A stretch of DNA of 64,000 bases from Verrucomicrobiaceae bacterium (GTDB lineage: Bacteria > Verrucomicrobiota > Verrucomicrobiia > Chthoniobacterales > Chthoniobacteraceae): NCBI GenBank assembly GCA_005791535.1, contig SXWH01000035.1, positions 1 to 64,000 of the forward strand. Direction: 5' to 3'. Positions 24,201 to 29,616 of the stretch are shown piece after piece. The notes under the pieces are model-generated. The model was not told the origin of the DNA. It saw nothing but the letters and a program-made list of their open reading frames with translations, and searched no databases. The position numbers and the translations under genes were made by a program. The stretch's first letter is position 1, and each line of letters starts with the position of its first letter.

Positions 24201-26926
24201 GAGGCGCCGTTTGATTTGAAAGCGCCCACTTTGTAGCGGATTACCGTCCCGGCTGTTTGCGCAGGAATATTGCCGGTCCACCAATCCGTCACATTGGAGC
24301 CATCCGGATTTCCCGCCTCCTGATAACTCATGACCACGACCTGCGTCGTGCCGGCGGGCTCGCCGCCGGAGCCTTCGGGCGCAGACCCGTCCGTCGTGTA
24401 GTAAAGGCGTAGATTATCGACCTGGAACTGGTATCCAGTCTTCACCTTGATCGTAATCGGCTGCCCCGCCGCCAAAGCAGGCTGCGGCGAAAACTGCGCT
24501 CCACCGATGTCACGATTCGCCTCGGGATCATGATAAACGTAAGTCGCCGTGCCGGAACTCGTGTTCGTGCCACTTCCATTCGCGCGCGTGAAACCGACCG
24601 TTCCGACCGTGAACCGCCAGGTCTCGGCGCCGGGTGAACCAATCACATTTCGCGCCGTGTCCTTCGCCGCAAATTTCTCGGTGCTCCGCCGGACAAACTG
24701 CATCTGCTCGTAGCCATTGAATACATCCGTGGATAGCGCGGGCTTGTTGTCACGTTTGTCGCCGGTCGTAGGGCCGATTCCCATCTGGGAATTGATGTCC
24801 ACGCCGCCGTCCAGTTTCATGAGGATGTTCTCCGCAGAACCGTCTGTGCGGGCGATGAACGAAAGGTTCGTGCCGCTCGTCACGCGCGGCAGCGAGATGC
24901 TGTATTTGTAGTCGGTCGTGTTTGCGTCCGGCAGACCGTACGGATTGAAGCCCTTGTCCCCGTTCCGCCCGTCCTTGCGCTCGACGGTCACCGTGCCCGC
25001 AGGCACTCCATTCTGGAGAATCGTCAGCGGCCCGGTGTTTGAAATCGTGGACGTCTCCGGCGACCGGTATGAAAACATGAAGTATCCACCAGGCGGCACA
25101 ATCACACTGCCGAGGCTGGATGCATTGACGTAAAAGCCTCCGTTGTAGGTCGAGTAGTTGTAAAGATACGCGCTGCCGGGAAATGCCGATGCGATCCCCC
25201 TCGCCTGCCCGGACGAAAAATTATCGTTCATCATGAACAGCAGCGTCACGCCATCCGCGTCGCTCATGCTTCCATTCTCGCGCTTGTCGATTCGTTCGTA
25301 GGCAACGTAGTCCGCATCAGACCAGCGTCCGACCTGATCTCCGCGGGAGAAGTGCTCATGGACATACACGACATTTGGAATCTTTGGGTCACCGAACTGC
25401 CCCAGGAAATTTGTGTTTGAATGCCGCGGAAACGCGCCACCGCTCCCCTCCAAAAGGCCCGCCTTGTTGTAGCCGTCCGTGTAAATCAGCGGCAAACCGG
25501 CCCGCGTGAAATAGTACGCGTGCTGCAACTCACGGCGGGCGGCAAAATCCGAATCGTGGGACTGTGCGTGAGTCACACCGACGCCCGGCGAGAATCCTCC
25601 TGCTCCCGGCTGGTCGTAGCCATTAAGCCCGACTCCCGGATTTCCAAGCCGGTTGTTCAATTCGTTCCGCAGCGGATTGTCGATGAGCCGCATTCCAGCG
25701 TTGATGTATCCATCAAATCCCGGCGGTGATCCGAGATGCTCGCCGAACAGCATCAGGTCATCCCGCGGCTGCTCGGTATCGAATACTGTGTCGCGGTGGT
25801 TGTTCCAATCGGAATAGCCGCGCACGAGATTGAACTGCTCCTGCGCGCCGCCGAGGTAGCCGGCATTCGAGCTATCCTTGTTGGCTCCGCCCTGCTGGCC
25901 GAAAAAGTAATCCGGAACGTGTTTTACCGCGTCCAGCCGGTAGCCATCCGCTTTCGTCCGGTCCGTCTGCCAGCGAAGCGTGCGGATCAGCATCGCGTTC
26001 ACATCCTCGGGAACCGGATTTCCCATATTGTACTTCCCGTCACCAAATCCCCAAGCCGCCGTATTCCGGCCGGGCGTCAGCGGATCGACACCCGTGTCCG
26101 TGAACGGCTCGCTCGGCTCCCCGACGTCGTGCTGACCGTTGCCATTCAAGTCCGTCCAATCAAAGCGCCCGTTGCCTGCGCCGTTTCCAGCGACACCGAC
26201 ATCCTGAAACGGCTCCTTGTTCGCGAAAGGATACACGGTCACGTTCACGCCACCGCCGCTCAGCGCCTGCGGCAGGTCCGTATCCACGTAATACTCGGGA
26301 TTGTTTGGATGCCGGGTGAACGTGAGCTTCGGCATATCATCACCTTCATTGAAACCGTGGTTGGTGTTCGGTGTCTCGTGCGCGATGTCGATGAGGTCGG
26401 AAAGCCCGAGATTCTGCACCTGCCAGGCGCTGTTCCAGTCCCGCGTGTTGTCCCATTTCCGGTAGAATCCATCCTTTGTTTTCCGGAGGTGAAAATCCTC
26501 CGGCACAAATCCGGGATACACATCGATGGGCGTCGTCTCGTTGTAACCCGGAATATCGAACGCATTATGGTTCATGATATTGTCGAAATACACGCGGATG
26601 CCGAAGCGGTGCGCTAGGGCAACCAACTCAAGCAACTCCGCTTCCGTGCCGTACAGCGTGCGCACGGTCCCCCGCTGGTTCTTCGATCCAAGATCGAAGC
26701 GATCCCACAAATCATACCCTACGCTGAATCCGCCCGACCCCTTACACGGAGGCGGCAGCCACAGCGACGTGTAGCCGACCTCGGCAAGTTCCGGAATCCG
26801 CCGCATGATTTCACGGTACTCCGTGTTGAAATACTGCAACATCCCCTCGCCCCGCGCTCCGAGGAGAGAGCAACAAAACAGGATGCAACCGACGAGAAGG
26901 CGGAAAATTCGGTTAAAGGTGCGCAT
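18257..26926 (-). CDS. giant secreted amylase with GH13 and GH57-like modules
   Basis: A 2889-residue protein with a signal peptide. The N-terminal GH13 alpha-amylase barrel has all four family regions: DNIMNH (115-120), GYRLDAVKH with nucleophile Asp332, LFGEHLG with acid/base Glu396, and QSHDSD with Asp458. A long beta-rich middle follows, including calcium-binding DxDxDG repeats of the thrombospondin-3 type (for example DTDGDGLSDG) that run to about residue 1780. Next comes a glucodextranase-C/DOMON-like carbohydrate-binding region (about 1785-2035) and a GH57-like catalytic module starting near His2056, with a putative nucleophile Glu2185 in VFWNPERVADTD. Two more DxDxDG repeats and a C-terminal beta domain ending RFYRVVAIAP close the protein. 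It should act outside the cell on starch-like alpha-glucans. Confidence 0.85.
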   Translation of the reverse strand: MRTFNRIFRLLVGCILFCCSLLGARGEGMLQYFNTEYREIMRRIPELAEVGYTSLWLPPPCKGSGGFSVGYDLWDRFDLGSKNQRGTVRTLYGTEAELLELVALAHRFGIRVYFDNIMNHNAFDIPGYNETTPIDVYPGFVPEDFHLRKTKDGFYRKWDNTRDWNSAWQVQNLGLSDLIDIAHETPNTNHGFNEGDDMPKLTFTRHPNNPEYYVDTDLPQALSGGGVNVTVYPFANKEPFQDVGVAGNGAGNGRFDWTDLNGNGQHDVGEPSEPFTDTGVDPLTPGRNTAAWGFGDGKYNMGNPVPEDVNAMLIRTLRWQTDRTKADGYRLDAVKHVPDYFFGQQGGANKDSSNAGYLGGAQEQFNLVRGYSDWNNHRDTVFDTEQPRDDLMLFGEHLGSPPGFDGYINAGMRLIDNPLRNELNNRLGNPGVGLNGYDQPGAGGFSPGVGVTHAQSHDSDFAARRELQHAYYFTRAGLPLIYTDGYNKAGLLEGSGGAFPRHSNTNFLGQFGDPKIPNVVYVHEHFSRGDQVGRWSDADYVAYERIDKRENGSMSDADGVTLLFMMNDNFSSGQARGIASAFPGSAYLYNYSTYNGGFYVNASSLGSVIVPPGGYFMFSYRSPETSTISNTGPLTILQNGVPAGTVTVERKDGRNGDKGFNPYGLPDANTTDYKYSISLPRVTSGTNLSFIARTDGSAENILMKLDGGVDINSQMGIGPTTGDKRDNKPALSTDVFNGYEQMQFVRRSTEKFAAKDTARNVIGSPGAETWRFTVGTVGFTRANGSGTNTSSGTATYVYHDPEANRDIGGAQFSPQPALAAGQPITIKVKTGYQFQVDNLRLYYTTDGSAPEGSGGEPAGTTQVVVMSYQEAGNPDGSNVTDWWTGNIPAQTAGTVIRYKVGAFKSNGASVFPSSATTVDVKRKMETVFQITNFNATTATVRPHNDYSEQRTGLEEGWHVLRARAFLSRSGKASIYNTFTQTFYYDTQTPQGAVVFPSQNETLGGGTYGAVVRAASDVTEVWYNITDGDPSNDDGVTGSQGGNGAGPEPFTDSNGNGVRDSGESFTDINGNGTFDGNLAATWQRASEVTPSLTTSSPYPREFRFNYRNIPATGPATIKVRLLELSSSRNMTLSPAASWTTELVRTVNTAGPNLRMFVAFPQQDGQVTGDGYVMKVRFTNTLGDGLSESELRSRISVKIASEVSGESQGAVTQVPQTLPIIYNASPGYHDFQFALPNLYNGNPDFLHLIEVTMTRPGNSSLVATRLVKAFPVLPPPLISIINPPEFDSDGKRYEIILPDVPVPTPEQRQFVVEVDTDDAYIGVQMVFTKGAGTMALINDGTPNPRIEGDHKFWRFLWSGITEGQFTFEARGDLDGNAATVEGRDIRNATVLFRQIVPPNPTDTDDDDDGLSDSGEQTLTALPATDPNTWTNGQVHVHFAFGQTDPTIVDTDGDGLSDGLEVGWASASDAGTNTATDTNGDGFLNFQADLDSPLFNVTGNSTRPGGFELFSPWSYNANNNRTDLIAGTSTNPNKADTDDDGLNDGVEDANRNGRVDIGTVDGTGSITALIAHPPTFYNTSRLDRSKLPAGAVVLETDPASGDTDGDGLKDGSEDVDDSGGVSLVLVDLDAADVAGDFVVLGPFDESNALGYGRFSDITWSFGSYKSKRVSLAKVAAQFPKTNAANGHRIGLLFSETDACSGDTDGDGLSDGWESANGLDPLDAGTGTSLRTGRPGLASNGPAGDPDNDGFTNLQEFVNGTDPRQPDTGVPPPPNSIVIGPQTPVVIGGVSNSKEFTDWTADDLIVLDEVDGEGTNTGGGDIYHNADGGDSSRDIVAFYAHDGGATGAGGDGNFYFRVDVADLVPFAEDGKLDIYVVLNVGNPGIGERNLPDDVDTYTTMGWQAVVACYSGNNGRVYIDTNPTTNTTGLGQSLAGAGVIQRDQSSANGFKKSYYNSELDSVEFSISRQALLDAGWNGLNAADLLFQVFTTKDGTTNSPVGPGDLGGRTDIRDTIYDDYLANDYYGAQAAISGNGSKLQAYFGRTAGNDRGRSAKILSVIHGNQAIQPGSSIQALINTANGAGYYRPLDVHQAYGVPVAMHITPTLASAIQWAKVDPASPRQYRDGPAFNSRIRNLAGSGVVQLLGSTFSDHIIDYFPADFNASNVSLANEYLTSIYGPGVSTQVFWNPERVADTDVFQKIAALGFGWTFIDQQRHVFKWFGRESSLSNDGYRINEMNGVKSFVINDNLGVILFTNDDNGLPISLRNLLLRKARSSSQDQVIVIVNNWEDFAINDNADDYDRNMRWLACHPWTKITTPQEIAAGQIDLNVPPDGNGNTWGTVNRGANIGLPKVQHDFLDHATQESYDNWYNGQAGREEGLRDKRFNVRPSVQLPAAKKWGTVGIDGVSHETWATLNTISSLSSPMGRLARGTAFSSVFQTAFHNQTNDDRSKFSTGAYIYPDTTSQTLASFAAVSQAQFRNAAIYKRIDTWVQGAAAGSFNGTVATDTFDADLDGESEYLIYNDRLCALFERIGGRLTGLWARDPATGSVVQTIGNFASYAGLADEREGLSNIVGGAVDAYRVTAMRDQFFTPTTGPGTNQYVNDLYSIVAAPSGAGWQITSSDGKIRKTVTLAVGATALSVNHSIVGGGGPLFVRFGLSPNLGDLLLNGQANLLGTPNSNPVSYQLYNRNSARPSRVSIVPIGTNFPRNVSAVDRDSGVAFDTINMRNLAQTVQVEFQLTGGGIQYEIGSQVGSTISGDSDGDGLPDLWEVQNGIDPFLTSGANGAGGDPDNDGLTNSQEYAFSSNPLAADNAIARITVTRPTASTTAVTFASRAGRAYRVEYTNDLLQPWTQAGPNIAGTGGNITWTDDGTQTVTAPGLEVQRFYRVVAIAP

Positions 26927-26976
26927 TGGATAGGAAAGTCCGGGGCGGCGAAGTTAGCACCGTTTCCGGATGGCGC

Positions 26977-27025
26977 AAAAAAAAAGCCCGCCGGGGAAAA
27001 TCCAACTCCCCTCCGCCTACCGGCG
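26977..27025 (-). terminator. likely terminator of the 27026-27556 gene
   Basis: On the minus strand, CGCCGG (27025-27020) can pair with CCGGCG (26994-26989). GGC and a run of nine T follow (26985-26977). The hairpin starts one base after the TAG of the upstream gene. The six-base stem has a long 25-base loop that may fold further (GGGGA with TCCCC). The T-run is strong; the stem is only moderate. Confidence 0.55.
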
Positions 27026-27556
27026 CTATTCGGGGTTCGGCTCGTAGGCGATTGCGACCAGACGGGAATTCTCCGAATACTTCGTGACGACATAGCGCGT
27101 CGAAGACCTGTAGGACGCAGAACCCTTTCCGTTGTCGATGAAACGGATTTCGAGGTCTTCCACTCCGTCGCCATTAAAGTCACGGCGGCCTAATACCTCG
27201 ATGGAGTACCACCAATTCTTCGTATCTAACTCCGCCTTCAACTCCGCGGTCGAAGTCGGCTTGATTCCGAAATCCTCAAAGTGATGTTGACCGGGTTCAC
27301 GACGTGGTCCGAACGAATTGCGGAACGAGGCGAGGTCGAGATTGGCCACGACGAACTCCGCTACTTTTGACTTCGGAATAAACGACTGCATTGGCGGCTT
27401 CTGCGAGCCTTCGGCTGCGTTTCCATCCATCGCAAGCAAAGCGAGTGCTCCTAAGATGGAAGCGGTGAGCTTGCGGGTAGCGCAACGGGGAGTGAAGCGC
27501 GACAGGAGAATTCCGCAGGGATGCTGTGTGGTGGTTGTGTTCATTTTGATGTTCAT
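27026..27556 (-). CDS. secreted protein of unknown function
   Basis: A 176-residue protein. The N-terminus (MNIKMNTTTTQHPCG) leads into a basic and hydrophobic segment (RKLTASILGALALLAMDGNA) that looks like a long signal peptide. The mature part contains DFNGDGVEDLEIRFIDNGKG, an FG-GAP/EF-hand-like DxNxDG motif seen in secreted proteins describing 'measured' values, and a C-terminal beta stretch (STRYVVTKYSENSRLVAIAY). The start could also be the ATG at 27544, four residues in. It lies upstream of the giant amylase on the same strand but is separated by a probable terminator. I do not recognise the family. Confidence 0.68.
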   Translation of the reverse strand: MNIKMNTTTTQHPCGILLSRFTPRCATRKLTASILGALALLAMDGNAAEGSQKPPMQSFIPKSKVAEFVVANLDLASFRNSFGPRREPGQHHFEDFGIKPTSTAELKAELDTKNWWYSIEVLGRRDFNGDGVEDLEIRFIDNGKGSASYRSSTRYVVTKYSENSRLVAIAYEPNPE

Positions 27557-27734
27557 ATGAGCTGGTTTAGGCGTGTTTTGTGTTGTTGCGCGTCAGAACT
27601 GTTCCGACGCTTGCATTCATCGAAACGACGGTTCTCGCGAATTCTTTCAAAAAAATTTGCGGAAATTTCATCCGTCCGCCCGCGCTGCGGTTATTCTCGC
27701 AATCTGCCGGCGCTTGATGCTCAGTTTCATGCAA

Positions 27735-28577
27735 ATGAATCCGCTTCTCACGCGCAGGAGTTTTTTAAGTTCCACCGTTCTTTGTTCGACCGCCAACGCC
27801 ATCGGAACCGCGGAGACTGCCACTGATCATCGTCCGAAGCCTCCGTTTCGAGTCTGGTATCAGCCCCGCCTTTTCCACCGCGACATGAGCCTCTACGCAG
27901 GCATGACTCTGGACGCAAGCGGATGGCTCGATCCGAAGCTCGCCGCGCTCGCTGGAAAGACCGGGCTCCGCTGGGCGTACGGCACGAATCTGCCCGACGC
28001 GAACGGACCGGCCTACTGGCTCGACATGTGCAGACATTCAGAAAGCAAACCCGGCATCGCGATCGACGAGTGGGTACCGTCGAAAAATCCATCCATGGAA
28101 GGCTGGGCCGCAGAAGGCCTCCGCGCAGGACGCAAATCGGCACCGGATATTTTCATCGCCGTGTGGGTCACCGATCCGACACCGGTGCTCGCTTCGCTGG
28201 TAACAGACGGAACCGTCGATCTCGTCATCGCCGAAACCTACACGCACGCCGCAGCAAAATGGGGTCGCGACGCCACGCTTCATTGGGACACCACGCTTCG
28301 CCGGATGGATGCCGCACAACAACTCGGCATGGGTGAGAAGACCATCTTCTGCTTCGGCCACATATCGCCGGATAAGGACATCAAAGGACGCGCCCTGGAC
28401 CCGGGCTGGATCACCGAACGCGCTCACGAAATCAAGGAACGCTACCCGAAAGCACCGGGCATCGCATTCTATCAGGACGACAGTCCCGACGACTCAAAAT
28501 CCTTCCGCGAGTTGGTCAGGCACTGCGATGCCCTGAGCACGAAGCTGTGGCCGGATACCGGTCCGGCACAGCGATGA
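27735..28577 (+). CDS. Tat-exported protein of unknown function
   Basis: A protein of about 280 residues whose N-terminus, MNPLLTRRSFLSS, carries a twin-arginine export motif (TRRSFL). The mature part has a glycoside-hydrolase-like feel: FRVWYQPRLFHRDMSLYAG, GIAIDEWVPSKNP, FIAVWVTDPTP and GIAFYQDDSPDD, with several conserved-looking acidic residues (Asp-Glu in IDEW, Glu in IAETYTH). This might be a TIM-barrel, but I cannot name a family. Start codons at 27717 and 27729 are also possible; the one at 27735 keeps a compact Tat signal. Its TGA overlaps the ATG of the next gene (ATGA), so the two are coupled. Confidence 0.7.
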   Translation: MNPLLTRRSFLSSTVLCSTANAIGTAETATDHRPKPPFRVWYQPRLFHRDMSLYAGMTLDASGWLDPKLAALAGKTGLRWAYGTNLPDANGPAYWLDMCRHSESKPGIAIDEWVPSKNPSMEGWAAEGLRAGRKSAPDIFIAVWVTDPTPVLASLVTDGTVDLVIAETYTHAAAKWGRDATLHWDTTLRRMDAAQQLGMGEKTIFCFGHISPDKDIKGRALDPGWITERAHEIKERYPKAPGIAFYQDDSPDDSKSFRELVRHCDALSTKLWPDTGPAQR

Positions 28578-29470
28578 AAACGGGCACCACGCAACTGCCG
28601 GAATCCCGCCGTCGCGGAACAATTCTCCGCAGCGCATTCCGCGCTTCAATCGTCGGTCTGATATTGGTCTTTGGTTGGGTGTTCTGGAGCACACGCCAGC
28701 GCGAACTCGCGATCAACGAGGCACGGAACCTCGGATGGACCGTCAGCTACAAAACCGCTTTCAGCATCATCAAGGGCGACTGGCGGGCGGCATTCAGGTC
28801 CTCCACGTGGATCAACGACGAACCCATTCTGACAATCGATGAGTCCTCGCAATTCGACAAACATGCCGACCTCGTCCGCCGGATCGCGCCGCGTAAACTG
28901 AGGATTCATGACATTTCGGATTGGACCGACCTCGCGCACCTGCGCGGATTCAAAAGCATTCGCAACCTCGGTCTCGGCTCCGGGCGGAACATTACCTCGC
29001 TTGAAGGACTGGAGTCCCTCCCAAATCTCGAGTCTTTCTTCGCTCCCGGACGCGAGAAGCTTCGCGACATTTCTGCAATTCGGGAACTCAAAAGGCTCCG
29101 CACACTCACGCTTTCATTGCCGAATGAGACGACCGACCTCTCGATCGTGGCCGGACTCGGGAAGCTGAAATTCTTTACAGTCATTCACGGGCGAAAGTTG
29201 AGGGACATTTCCGTGCTCAGCGGCCACCCTACACTGACCGACCTCGCGATATACGATGTCGAACGCCTGCCCGACCTTACGCCGCTCACCACGATCCCAA
29301 ATCTCAGCACACTTTCGCTCAGCAACGTCGGCAATGCCGATGCCATCACGACTTTTCCCATGATACCCGGCCTGAAAACCATCAACCTCCCGCACCCGGA
29401 ATACTTCCCAAAACGCCTTCGCGACCTCATCAAAACCGCAAATCCGACGGCCACAATCTTCAGCGACTAG
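28574..29470 (+). CDS. membrane-anchored leucine-rich repeat protein
   Basis: A 298-residue protein with a basic N-terminus and one transmembrane segment (ASIVGLILVFGWVFW, near residues 25-40), then a domain made of about six leucine-rich repeats of the internalin/LRR_4 kind. Recognisable units are ITSLEGLESLPNLESF, DISAIRELKRLRTLTL, DLTPLTTIPNLSTLSL and MIPGLKTINLP, each with the L..L..L pattern. The protein is likely anchored in the inner membrane with the repeats outside, where such domains bind proteins. The start overlaps the stop of the Tat protein by four bases, which suggests the two form a unit. Confidence 0.82.
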   Translation: MKTGTTQLPESRRRGTILRSAFRASIVGLILVFGWVFWSTRQRELAINEARNLGWTVSYKTAFSIIKGDWRAAFRSSTWINDEPILTIDESSQFDKHADLVRRIAPRKLRIHDISDWTDLAHLRGFKSIRNLGLGSGRNITSLEGLESLPNLESFFAPGREKLRDISAIRELKRLRTLTLSLPNETTDLSIVAGLGKLKFFTVIHGRKLRDISVLSGHPTLTDLAIYDVERLPDLTPLTTIPNLSTLSLSNVGNADAITTFPMIPGLKTINLPHPEYFPKRLRDLIKTANPTATIFSD

Positions 29471-29479
29471 GCGCCCGCC

Positions 29480-29614
29480 TCACTCCGCGATTTCGAGCCG
29501 GTAAAACCTCGCGGGCGACGTCGCCTTTCCGTCCCGCATGAAATACTCGCTGCCCGCGAGCCCTTTGCGGCCTTGCTCCGGGCTGCGAGTGGGATATGGG
29601 TGCGAGGCATTCGC
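29480..29614 (-). pseudogene. fragment of a secreted protein's C-terminal module
   Basis: On the minus strand a 44-codon stretch without a usable start ends at the TGA at 29482-29480. Its last residues read EYFMRDGKATSPARFYRLEIAE. The final FYRLE motif is the signature of the beta-sandwich module closing many verrucomicrobial secreted proteins; in this window the amylase ends RFYRVVAIAP and the CotH protein RFYKVVTPAP. No gene for the rest is present upstream, where a stop codon closes the frame at 29615-29617. It is therefore probably a relic of a lost gene. It could be chance; confidence is low. Confidence 0.35.
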
Positions 29615-29616
29615 CT

